In this document: positions 6,415 to 13,463 of the stretch, piece by piece
Position numbering within the stretch: the first letter of the stretch is position 1
Layout: every line of letters starts with the position of its first letter
Source of the DNA: SIG710 sp045651985
Lineage (GTDB): Bacteria; Bacillota; Clostridia; Oscillospirales; CAG-272
NCBI GenBank assembly: GCA_045651985.1
Contig: JAZRTK010000002.1
Location: 1 to 14,911 of the forward strand
Length of the DNA: 14,911 nt
Direction: 5' to 3'
Program-made: the position numbers and the translations under genes
Notes under the pieces: generated by a model
Databases searched by the model: none
Told to the model about the DNA's origin: nothing
The model's input: only the letters and a program-made list of their open reading frames with translations

Positions 6415-7932
6415 TTACGCCTCCTCAAAGATTACGATCTCGTCGCTGTCCGCAGGTATCATCTCTGCCGCCGACGCTCTTTCAAGTCTGCGGGTCTTGA
6501 GCTGATAGACCACACCCATTATCTGAATAGCGATAAGAGGGGTCAGAGCAACCAATGAAACGACGCCGAAAGCCTCGGTCATAATATTGCCCCCAAGAGC
6601 CTTACAAGCACCCGCACTCAAAGGAAGCAGGAACGTGCTGGTCATAGGACCGCTGGCAACTCCGCCCGAGTCAAATGCAATACCTACGAAAATTTTCGGC
6701 ACGAATCGGGTCAGAACGAGAGCTATTACATAGCCGGGGATAAGTATGTATAGGATCGGAATATGAAGCAGAATCCTGAGCATTGCCAGCGCCACACTGA
6801 CCGAAACGCCGATAGACATACAGCGGTTCATAGCATGCGCCGAAATTGCTCCATTTGTGACCGTGTCCACCTGGTGATTAAGTACCTGAATGGCAGGCTC
6901 TGCCTTTACAATAAAGTATCCGATAAGTGCGCCGATGGGAAGAAGCGCCCACTTATACTGCTCTGCCATCTGACCGCCGAAAAGGTTTCCCAGAGGCGCA
7001 AAACCAACGTTTACGCCGCAAAGGAAAAGAACAAGTCCAACGTATGTATAAACGAGACCTACCGCGATACGGTTTACGTCACGCTTTGAAAATTTTCTCC
7101 AGAACACTTGGAAAATGAGGAACACCGCAAGGATAGGCGCAAGGGACACCAACACCTCCTCCGCATACTTGGGAAGGTTGTGTGCAAAGGTTTTTGCGAT
7201 CTCGGTGGTGCTTTCGAGCTTGAAGCTCTCGGTGATAGTCTCCTCTACTTTATCGGGGTTATAAAGAAGACCGAGAACGAGCACGGTCAAAATAGGACCG
7301 ATACTTGACATGGCAACAAGACCGAAGCTGTCGTCAGAGGAATCCTTATCGCTGCGGGCGGAAGCAAGACCCACGCCCAAAGCCATGATAAAAGGCACGG
7401 TCATGGGACCCGTCGTAACTCCTCCCGAGTCAAACGCCACGGCGGTAAACTCCTTTGGAATAAAGAAGGAAAAAACTATAAGGAGCGAGTATAAAACAGC
7501 CAAAAGTGTCGAAAGCTTTATTTTGAAAAGAATTCTGATGACCGCAACCGCAAGGAACACACCAACGCCCACTGCCACCGTCATGATAAGAACCATGTTG
7601 GGGATAGCAGACACCTGTTGAGCAAGAACCTGAAGGTCGGGCTCGGAAATGGTGATGATCACTCCCATAAGAAATGCCACAAATGACATTATCCAAGCGC
7701 TCTTTGACCTTGAAAGCTGTGCGCCGATCCCCTCTCCCAAGGGCGTCATCGACATTTCCGCGCCAAGCTGGAAAAAGCCCATGCCGAATATGAGCATGAG
7801 CGCGCCCACCAAGAACATCATTACCATACTTATATCAAAGTCGACGAACAGACTGACTATGAGAACGATAACGGTTATGGGCAGTACTGCGGAAAGCGAT
7901 TCCGACACCTTTTCTTTGAGTTTGGGATTCAT
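6415..7932 (-). CDS. DUF1538 family membrane protein, internally duplicated putative transporter
   Basis: A highly hydrophobic protein of 505 aa (511 aa if the ATG at 7950 is used) with about 12 membrane segments in two homologous halves. Repeat 1 has EPDLQVL (97-103) and AFDSGGVTTGPMT (166-178). Repeat 2 has EPAIQVL (345-351) and AFDSGGVASGPMT (419-431). The repeat offset is about 250 residues, which suggests an inverted- or direct-repeat transporter fold with the two DSGG loops near the substrate path. The family has no confirmed substrate that I know of. I prefer the start at 7932 because AAGGCAGG lies 7 nt upstream and only a short leader then precedes the first membrane segment. The acidic C terminus (IPADSDEIVIFEEA) is cytoplasmic by expectation and could contact the coupled PII-like protein. 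The neighbourhood of K+, CNNM-type and Ca2+ transport genes points to an inorganic ion, but this is inference. Confidence 0.85.
   Translation of the reverse strand: MNPKLKEKVSESLSAVLPITVIVLIVSLFVDFDISMVMMFLVGALMLIFGMGFFQLGAEMSMTPLGEGIGAQLSRSKSAWIMSFVAFLMGVIITISEPDLQVLAQQVSAIPNMVLIMTVAVGVGVFLAVAVIRILFKIKLSTLLAVLYSLLIVFSFFIPKEFTAVAFDSGGVTTGPMTVPFIMALGVGLASARSDKDSSDDSFGLVAMSSIGPILTVLVLGLLYNPDKVEETITESFKLESTTEIAKTFAHNLPKYAEEVLVSLAPILAVFLIFQVFWRKFSKRDVNRIAVGLVYTYVGLVLFLCGVNVGFAPLGNLFGGQMAEQYKWALLPIGALIGYFIVKAEPAIQVLNHQVDTVTNGAISAHAMNRCMSIGVSVSVALAMLRILLHIPILYILIPGYVIALVLTRFVPKIFVGIAFDSGGVASGPMTSTFLLPLSAGACKALGGNIMTEAFGVVSLVALTPLIAIQIMGVVYQLKTRRLERASAAEMIPADSDEIVIFEEA
6420..6425 (-). promoter_or_regulatory. 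Ribosome-binding site that decides the PII-like gene start
   Basis: AGGAGG on the minus strand, 6 nt before the ATG at 6413 and embedded in the last codons of the DUF1538 gene. It supports the shorter start and translational coupling of the two genes. Confidence 0.85.
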
Positions 7933-7960
7933 AGAAATACCTGCCTTCATTTATGGTCCA

Positions 7961-7986
7961 CGCAAAAACGCCTCGGTGTTTTTGCG
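7961..7986 (-). promoter_or_regulatory. Hairpin in the leader of the DUF1538 operon
   Basis: CGCAAAAAC and GTTTTTGCG form a perfect 9-bp outer stem (arms extend to 7961-7971 and 7976-7986 with one A-C mismatch in the RNA) around a 4-nt loop. It lies between the predicted transcription start (about 7996) and the ribosome-binding site. The stem is not followed by a U tract, so it is not an ordinary terminator. It could stabilise the 5' end, act as an operator, or pair with another RNA segment. Confidence 0.45.
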
Positions 7987-8002
7987 CACTTCTCTTCACA
8001 TT

Positions 8003-8031
8003 ATTTTAATGTATTTTGCCTCGTATGTCAA
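8003..8031 (-). promoter_or_regulatory. SigA promoter of the DUF1538/PII-like operon
   Basis: On the minus strand, perfect TTGACA (8026-8031), a 17-bp spacer and TAAAAT (8003-8008). The predicted start is near 7996. No comparably good promoter is visible for the divergent ATPase: weak AT-rich -10-like sequences lie at 8093-8109, with TTTATA (8069-8074) or TTAACA (8080-8085) as poor -35 boxes. Confidence 0.75.
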
Positions 8032-8118
8032 GGTCAAAAGGGTTATTTATATATATTTTTTTGTTTTGTTTATACCGAGTTAACATTTCTCGTATATATT
8101 GTGTATACATTTTCTTTT

Positions 8119-8124
8119 AGGAGG
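8119..8124 (+). promoter_or_regulatory. Ribosome-binding site that decides the TTG start of the Ca2+ ATPase
   Basis: AGGAGG stands 6 nt before the in-frame TTG at 8131. The upstream in-frame GTG at 8101 has no ribosome-binding site and would make the SD sequence part of the coding region. Confidence 0.85.
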
Positions 8125-8130
8125 AAAAAA

Positions 8131-10794
8131 TTGACACCTTACAACAAAAAAATCGAAGAAGTTTTATCTGCTCTTAACACAAATGAGCAAAGCGGACTGA
8201 CTGCCGACGTCATTGGGGCGAGGCAGAAAGAATTCGGTCCGAACAGGTTAAAGGAAAAGAAAAAGAAGACGCTTTTGGCGCGTTTTGCGGACCAGTTCAA
8301 GGACGTAATGATCCTTATTCTCATCGCGGCGGCGATCGTTTCGTTTACCGTCATTTGCGTTGAGAAAAACTGGGGCGAGCTCTTTGAGCCCGCGCTCATT
8401 CTGCTTATCGTCATTCTGAACGCCGTAATGGGCGTATATCAGGAAGGCAAGGCGGAAAGGGCTCTCGACGCGCTGAAAAATATGTCCGCACCTCACGCTC
8501 GCGTTATACGCGACGGACGTGAAATGATAATTGATGCCGCAGAGCTCGTGCCCGGCGACATTATCAAGTTGGAAGCGGGCGATTTTATCCCCGCCGACGC
8601 ACGTCTTATCCGTTCCGCAGGTCTCAAGTCCGAGGAGTCGGCGCTGACGGGTGAATCCGTTCCCTCCGAAAAAGACGCGGCGGCAGATGTCAACGAAAAC
8701 GCGCCTTTGGGCGACCGTCACAACATGGTCTATTCGGGCTGCTCCGTGACATACGGCACAGCCTTGGCGGTCGTTACCGCTACAGGTATGGACACCGAAA
8801 TGGGCAAGATCGCAAATCTGCTTGACAACGAGGAGGAGGGGCAGACGCCCTTACAGCAGAAGCTTGCTCAGCTTGGCAAGATCCTGGGTATTATGGCTTT
8901 GGCGGCTTGTGCAGTTATCTTCGTTGTGGGTCTGCTAAATAAGATCCCCGTCCTGCACATCTTCATGACTTCGGTCTCCTTGGCAGTATCCGCTATTCCC
9001 GAGGGTCTTCCCGCTATCGTTACTATCGTTCTTTCTATCGGCGTTCAGCGCATGGTAAAAAAGAACGCGCTTATCCGCAAGCTCCCCGCAGTTGAAACTC
9101 TGGGCGGCGCTTCGGTAATCTGCTCGGATAAAACGGGTACGCTAACCCAGAACCGTATGACCTTGGTAAAGGCTTACGCGGACGGCGAAAATGATACGGA
9201 AAGCATCGGGCGCGACAACTCCGAACAGATAAGAAAGCTTCTCATGTACGGCACGCTCTGCTGTGACGGATCTGTCATCGTAAATGAGGACGGCGAGCAG
9301 CACATCGGCGACCCCACTGAGACTGCTATCGTTCTTGCCGCTTACAAAAACGGCATGGCAAAGGATACTTTGAACGAAAAATATCCCCGTCTCGCGGAGA
9401 TACCTTTCGATTCTGACAGAAAGCTTATGACCACCGTCAATAAAATTGACGGCAAGAATATAGTTATCGTCAAAGGCGCGTTTGACGTTATGGCTTCCCG
9501 CTGCGTCGCCGGTGACATCGAAGCAGGACGCAAATTTACCGACTCCATGAGCGAGGACGCGCTCCGCGTGCTTGCCGTGGCTTACAAGGAAATTGACAGC
9601 GTTCCCGAAATTCCTACATCCGACGAGCTTGAAAACGGACTCACCTTTATGGGTCTTGTCGGAATGATCGACCCGCCCAGACCCGAGGCAAAGGACGCGG
9701 TCGCCATCTGCCGCCGCGCGGGAATCAAGGTCGTTATGATAACGGGCGACCACGTGGTGACAGCCGCCGCTATCGCGCGCGAGCTTGGAATTCTATGTGA
9801 CGGAGACCGCGCGATCACAGGCGCGGAGCTTGATAAAATGACCGAAGAGGAGCTTGACGCGCAAGTCGAAAGTATCTCGGTCTACGCCAGAGTTTCACCC
9901 GAAAACAAGATAAGAATAGTCAAGGCTTGGCAGAGAAAAAATCAGGTGGTTTCAATGACGGGCGACGGCGTAAACGACGCACCCGCACTGAAGGCTGCCG
10001 ATATCGGCTGTGCCATGGGTATCACCGGCACCGACGTCGCCAAAGGCGCGTCCGACATGACCCTTACCGACGACAATTTTGCAACTATCGTTGACGCAGT
10101 CCGCGAGGGACGCGGGATCTACGCAAACATCAAAAAGGTCGTGGCATTCCTGCTCAGCACAAATATCGGAGAGGTATTTACGGTATTCTTTGCAATGTTA
10201 ATGTGGCACACATCTCCCCTGCTTTCCATGCAGCTTCTATGGATAAACCTCGTGACAGACTCCCTGCCCGCGATAGCTCTTGGTATGGAAGCGGTGGAAA
10301 AGGACGTAATGGACAGAAAGCCCAAGCCCAAATCCGAGGGGATTTTCGCAGGCGGTCTTGGTGTACGCGTTGCAATTCAGGGCGTTATGTTCGCGCTTTT
10401 GACTCTTACCGCCTTCTGGGTCGGCACGGGTCTTGAGCTTGCACACATGTTTGACGGAGTGCTCCTTGACGGCGCACATGAATGGAACCTCATCGGCGGT
10501 CAGACCCTTGCATTCATGGTTCTTGCACTTTGCCAGATAGTTCAGGCTTACAACATGAGAACCGAACATTCCATTTTTAAGATCGGTCCTTTCACCAACA
10601 AGAATCTGAATTTGGCTGCGCTGGCTTCCACCGCGCTTATGGTATTCGTTCTATTCGTCCCCGGTGTTCAGGATATATTCAGCCTCCGCTACCTCTCCTG
10701 GCAGCAATATCTGATCGGCGTTGGGCTGATCTTCGTTCCCCTGCTTGTTATGGAAGCAGCAAAGATGCTCGGTTTTATCCGTCATCAAAAGTAA
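8131..10794 (+). CDS. P2A-type Ca2+-transporting ATPase (SERCA-like)
   Basis: An 887-aa cation pump that uses ATP to export Ca2+ across the membrane. Landmarks in order: N-terminal cation-ATPase domain with GLTADVIGARQKEFGPNRL; actuator motif TGES at 173-176; M4 site IPEGLP with Glu291; phosphorylation motif SDKTGTLT with Asp333; hinge GDGVNDAP at 611-618; M5 STNIGE with Asn678 and Glu681; M6 LLWINLVTDSLPAIALG with Asn706, Thr709 and Asp710. These residues match the SERCA Ca2+ ligands, but the M8 position aligned with SERCA Glu908 appears to be Gln (ALCQIVQAYN), so one site may be altered, as in single-site pumps. The length is normal for the bacterial family. The start is TTG at 8131. It is divergent from the DUF1538 operon and ends at a strong bidirectional terminator. 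Ca2+ specificity is inferred; Mn2+ is possible. Confidence 0.92.
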   Translation: MTPYNKKIEEVLSALNTNEQSGLTADVIGARQKEFGPNRLKEKKKKTLLARFADQFKDVMILILIAAAIVSFTVICVEKNWGELFEPALILLIVILNAVMGVYQEGKAERALDALKNMSAPHARVIRDGREMIIDAAELVPGDIIKLEAGDFIPADARLIRSAGLKSEESALTGESVPSEKDAAADVNENAPLGDRHNMVYSGCSVTYGTALAVVTATGMDTEMGKIANLLDNEEEGQTPLQQKLAQLGKILGIMALAACAVIFVVGLLNKIPVLHIFMTSVSLAVSAIPEGLPAIVTIVLSIGVQRMVKKNALIRKLPAVETLGGASVICSDKTGTLTQNRMTLVKAYADGENDTESIGRDNSEQIRKLLMYGTLCCDGSVIVNEDGEQHIGDPTETAIVLAAYKNGMAKDTLNEKYPRLAEIPFDSDRKLMTTVNKIDGKNIVIVKGAFDVMASRCVAGDIEAGRKFTDSMSEDALRVLAVAYKEIDSVPEIPTSDELENGLTFMGLVGMIDPPRPEAKDAVAICRRAGIKVVMITGDHVVTAAAIARELGILCDGDRAITGAELDKMTEEELDAQVESISVYARVSPENKIRIVKAWQRKNQVVSMTGDGVNDAPALKAADIGCAMGITGTDVAKGASDMTLTDDNFATIVDAVREGRGIYANIKKVVAFLLSTNIGEVFTVFFAMLMWHTSPLLSMQLLWINLVTDSLPAIALGMEAVEKDVMDRKPKPKSEGIFAGGLGVRVAIQGVMFALLTLTAFWVGTGLELAHMFDGVLLDGAHEWNLIGGQTLAFMVLALCQIVQAYNMRTEHSIFKIGPFTNKNLNLAALASTALMVFVLFVPGVQDIFSLRYLSWQQYLIGVGLIFVPLLVMEAAKMLGFIRHQK

Positions 10795-10796
10795 AT

Positions 10797-10830
10797 AAAA
10801 AAGCCCCGTCAAGTCTGACGGGGCTTTTTT
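10797..10830. terminator. Bidirectional terminator between the Ca2+ ATPase and PRPP synthetase genes
   Basis: GCCCCGTCA/TGACGGGGC (arms 10803-10811 and 10816-10824) has a 4-nt loop, with six A before and six T after the stem. It therefore works on both strands. The convergent stop codons lie 2 bp outside each end. Confidence 0.95.
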
Positions 10831-10832
10831 AT

Positions 10833-11987
10833 TTAGTTATTTTCAAACTGCATGGAAAGCTGTGTTGCTCTTTCCTTCTTGTGGCGTTCAAGAAGCGCGT
10901 TGATACGGTTGTATGGAGCAAGCAGTCCGCTGATGCTCTCGTCGTGGTTAAGAGTATCGATAATGTAGGAAACGTACTTGCACATATTGACCTCTGCGTA
11001 CCAGGGTCTGGAAAGAAGGTCGGGAGTGCGGTAAACAAGGTTTGTTGTAAATATCTTGTTGAACAGTCCGTCCTCATATGCACGGTCGAACTTTTCAAGA
11101 CCTGCCGTAAAGAGACCGAACGTCTCGAACACGAAGATTCTCTTTGCACCCTTTTCCTTGATCTTCATGGCAACGTCGATAATAGACTCGCCCGATGCGA
11201 TCATGTCGTCAATAATGATAACGTCCTTGCCGTTTACGTCGTTACCCAGGTACTCGTGAGCCTCGATAGGGTTTCTGCCGTCAACGACGATAGAATAGTT
11301 GCGGCGCTTGTAGAACATACCGATGTCAAGACCGAGGACCGAGGAATAGTACATGCAACGGCCCATAGCACCCTCGTCGGGAGAGATGATAAGGAGGTCT
11401 TCTTTATCAAGGGAAATGTCGGGAACCTGCTTTACCAGTGCCTTTATCATCTGGTAAGTGGGATGGATATTTTCAAATCCGCACAGAGGGATAGCGTACT
11501 GAACTCTGGGGTCGTGAGCATCGAAGGTAAGAATATTGGTTACGCCCATAGCCTCCAGATCCTGAAGTGCAGTCGCGCAGTCAAGGGATTCTCTTCCGGA
11601 TCTCTTGTGCTGTCTGCCCTCGTAGAGCATAGGCATGATAAGAGACACGCGTCTTGCCTTACCTGCAATAGCGCCGAGAATACGCTTAATATCGCAGAAA
11701 TGGTCGTCGGGACTCATGGGTACGGTCTGACCGTACATCTTGTAAGTAACGCCGTAGTTGAAAGGATCGCAGATGATATAAACGTCGTGACCTCTCAGAG
11801 ATTTGGTGATAACGCCCTTTGCTTCGCCCGAGCCGAATCTGGGGCAGTTAACGTCAACGAGGAAGGAAGCATCATCGCTGCCGCCGTGGTTTCTCCATTC
11901 CTTAAGATACGAGTCAACCTGAGCAGCAAACTGCTCACAGCCCTTCATGCCGATGACACTAAGTTCTCCGTAAAGTGATTCCTTCAT
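10833..11987 (-). CDS. prs: Ribose-phosphate pyrophosphokinase (PRPP synthetase), long divergent form
   Basis: A 384-aa protein, clearly longer than the usual bacterial Prs (about 310-320 aa). It makes PRPP from ribose 5-phosphate and ATP for nucleotide, His and Trp synthesis. Motifs in order: YEGRQHKRSGRE (122-133, in place of the usual YARQDRK ATP loop); FDAHDPR (155-161, with the conserved His158); ISPDEGAMGR (201-210); KRR (227-229); and the PRPP/ribose-phosphate loop VIIIDDMIASGES (256-268). Extra sequence lies at both ends: about 60 residues before the core including VDVNCPRFGSGE, and about 40 residues after it. All key catalytic-loop residues appear present, so I expect activity, but the regulatory ADP site could differ. 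GGAGG stands 5 nt before the ATG and the gene has its own promoter. Confidence 0.85.
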   Translation of the reverse strand: MKESLYGELSVIGMKGCEQFAAQVDSYLKEWRNHGGSDDASFLVDVNCPRFGSGEAKGVITKSLRGHDVYIICDPFNYGVTYKMYGQTVPMSPDDHFCDIKRILGAIAGKARRVSLIMPMLYEGRQHKRSGRESLDCATALQDLEAMGVTNILTFDAHDPRVQYAIPLCGFENIHPTYQMIKALVKQVPDISLDKEDLLIISPDEGAMGRCMYYSSVLGLDIGMFYKRRNYSIVVDGRNPIEAHEYLGNDVNGKDVIIIDDMIASGESIIDVAMKIKEKGAKRIFVFETFGLFTAGLEKFDRAYEDGLFNKIFTTNLVYRTPDLLSRPWYAEVNMCKYVSYIIDTLNHDESISGLLAPYNRINALLERHKKERATQLSMQFENN

Positions 11988-12023
11988 AAGTCCCTCCGAA
12001 AAGATATTTTATTTTACGACATT

Positions 12024-12053
12024 ATTATATCATAAACGACGCGCTTTTTTCAA
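12024..12053 (-). promoter_or_regulatory. SigA promoter of the PRPP synthetase gene
   Basis: On the minus strand, TTGAAA (12048-12053), an 18-bp spacer and perfect TATAAT (12024-12029). The start codon is about 30 nt below the predicted transcription start, so the leader is short. No clear terminator for the upstream phosphoribosyltransferase gene is visible in 12054-12159, so read-through from that gene is also possible. Confidence 0.7.
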
Positions 12054-12159
12054 CATAAATTTTTATTTTTTCCGCCCAATCTTATTTTTCGTTGATTTGC
12101 ATAATTGAGCCCAAGAATTTTTAATTAAATTGGATAGTTTAAAGTTTCGGAAGAGAAAA

Positions 12160-12717
12160 TCAGCCAATGATCTCTCCGTTTGCGTTGAAAAGGGGCAGAT
12201 TTTCAAGATAAATTATGTCTTTCCTGTTCTTGGCGTCACCCTCGGCCAAGATCGCCATCTTGCCAACAACCTCGCCCCCCGTTGCTTGTGCAAGCTTTTC
12301 AAGAGCAGTTAAGGATTCGCCCGTGGAAATTACGTCGTCAACTATGAGAATTCTCTTCCCTTTCATCATTTCGGCTTCAGCCTTGTCAAGATAAAGCTTC
12401 TGCTCGCCCGCGGTGGTAATGGAGTTTACGTTAACCTCGAAAACGCCCGTCATGTAAGCCTTTTTCTTCTTTCTTGCGGTCACGTAGCGACTGTCGCCTC
12501 TCTGACGCGCCATTTCGTGTGCAAGCGGGATTCCCTTTGCCTCGGCAGTAAGTATGTAGTCGTATTCGGGAGCTTTTTTGAGCAGCTCTGCGGCGCAGGC
12601 TGCGGACAGCTCCGCGTCACCAACGATAACGAAACCTGCAATATAAAGTGTGTCGGTCACAGGGCAGATGGGCAGGTCGCGCTCAAGCCCTGCCACGTTC
12701 ATGTGATAGTATTTCAT
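12160..12717 (-). CDS. Purine phosphoribosyltransferase-like protein (Apt/Xpt type)
   Basis: A 185-aa type I phosphoribosyltransferase, the usual length for Apt/Xpt enzymes, which convert a purine base and PRPP into the nucleoside monophosphate. The PRPP loop ILIVDDVISTGES is at 123-135. A pyrophosphate loop, TAEAKGIPLAHE, is at 57-68, and a basic flexible loop, ARKKKKAYM (81-89), resembles the ARKKK of xanthine phosphoribosyltransferase. I cannot decide between adenine, guanine/xanthine or another base. An AAGGAGAG ribosome-binding site stands just before the ATG and a consensus promoter lies upstream. The leader (about 40 nt) is too short for a purine riboswitch. It lies upstream of, and in the same direction as, the PRPP synthetase that would supply its co-substrate. 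Confidence 0.85.
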   Translation of the reverse strand: MKYYHMNVAGLERDLPICPVTDTLYIAGFVIVGDAELSAACAAELLKKAPEYDYILTAEAKGIPLAHEMARQRGDSRYVTARKKKKAYMTGVFEVNVNSITTAGEQKLYLDKAEAEMMKGKRILIVDDVISTGESLTALEKLAQATGGEVVGKMAILAEGDAKNRKDIIYLENLPLFNANGEIIG

Positions 12718-12761
12718 GATCTCTCCTTTGGCTGATGCCGAATTTTATAGTTTACAGTCAT

Positions 12762-12790
12762 ATTATAATACTTTTGGTCTTATATGTCAA
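12762..12790 (-). promoter_or_regulatory. Consensus SigA promoter of the phosphoribosyltransferase gene
   Basis: On the minus strand, perfect TTGACA (12785-12790), a 17-bp spacer and perfect TATAAT (12762-12767), the ideal SigA arrangement. Its -35 is 34 bp from the -35 of the divergent GNAT promoter. Confidence 0.85.
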
Positions 12791-12824
12791 TCGGATTTTA
12801 CACGTTTGAGAAATTTTGAATTGC

Positions 12825-12853
12825 TTGACTTACAAACGAAAGTGTGATATAAT
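12825..12853 (+). promoter_or_regulatory. SigA promoter of the GNAT/nucleoside phosphorylase/ASCH operon
   Basis: TTGACT (12825-12830), a 17-bp spacer and perfect TATAAT (12848-12853). The predicted start is near 12860, about 46 nt before the first ATG. Confidence 0.8.
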
Positions 12854-12905
12854 TCCTAACAAACAAATTCAGACGAGAATAACAAGGTGAGGTGTCACAT
12901 TCTAT

Positions 12906-13430
12906 ATGTCGATAAAGTTGATAAAAGGTAGTTACGAGTACAAAACACAAATTATAGATATGCTCAAGGAGTGGACGGATTATAACAGTAAAAATGAAAC
13001 CAATCGTTCGCCGTATGCTATTTTCAAAAACAGCTACGAAGATTTTGATTACTATTTGGATAATTTAGATATAAGCGACCCCAAGGATGGATTAGTCCCT
13101 GACTCGACGTTTTTCTGTCTGGATACGGAGCGAAACATAATTGTAGGCGCTGTAAATATCAGGCATTACCTAAATGAGCATCTTCTGGCACACGGAGGTC
13201 ATATTGGAGATGGCATTAGACCGTCTGAAAGAAGAAAAGGATACGCTACCCGAATGATTGGACTTGCCTTAGATGAATGTAAAAAATTTGGGATCAAAAA
13301 AGTCTTGATGGTATGCGATAAGGACAATGTTGGTTCTGTGAAATCTATCATAAATAATGGTGGTATATTAGAAACGGAACGAATGGAAAACGGAAAAACA
13401 GAACAAAGGTATTGGATTGATTTGGAGTAA
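12906..13430 (+). CDS. GNAT-family N-acetyltransferase
   Basis: A 174-aa GCN5-related acetyltransferase, which uses acetyl-CoA to acetylate an amine of an unknown substrate. The acetyl-CoA-binding motif A is visible as GDGIRPSERRKGYATRMIGL (101-120), with the R/Q-x-x-G-x-G/A pattern as RRKGYA. It is preceded by the strand IIVGAVNIRH and followed by VLMVCDKDNVGSVKSIINNG (133-152), the motif B region. The gene is noticeably richer in A+T and in codons such as AAA, ATA and TTA than the transport genes, suggesting recent acquisition. The ribosome-binding site is unusual: AAGGTGAGG lies about 13 nt before this ATG. It is the first gene after a good promoter, with the phosphorylase gene 33 bp downstream. 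The substrate cannot be read from sequence. Confidence 0.85.
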   Translation: MSIKLIKGSYEYKTQIIDMLKEWTDYNSKNETNRSPYAIFKNSYEDFDYYLDNLDISDPKDGLVPDSTFFCLDTERNIIVGAVNIRHYLNEHLLAHGGHIGDGIRPSERRKGYATRMIGLALDECKKFGIKKVLMVCDKDNVGSVKSIINNGGILETERMENGKTEQRYWIDLE

Positions 13431-13463
13431 AATTATGAATCTCCAATTCAAAGGAGTATAGTA

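Noticed and set aside
8101..8130. GTG at 8101 as the start of the Ca2+ ATPase.
   Set aside because: It has no ribosome-binding site and would translate through the AGGAGG that precisely fits the TTG at 8131.
10881..11978. Plus-strand open frame of 365 codons opposite the PRPP synthetase gene.
   Set aside because: Long antisense frames arise from codon bias; the minus strand carries all PRPP synthetase motifs and its own promoter, while the plus frame has no recognisable domain.
12718..12767. Purine riboswitch before the phosphoribosyltransferase gene.
   Set aside because: The predicted leader is about 40 nt, shorter than the aptamer, and no purine-aptamer core is visible.
12803..12838. Inverted repeat CGTTTG...CAAACG between the divergent phosphoribosyltransferase and GNAT promoters.
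   Set aside because: The arms are only 6 bp, 24 bp apart, and one lies in the promoter spacer; this is too weak to call an operator.
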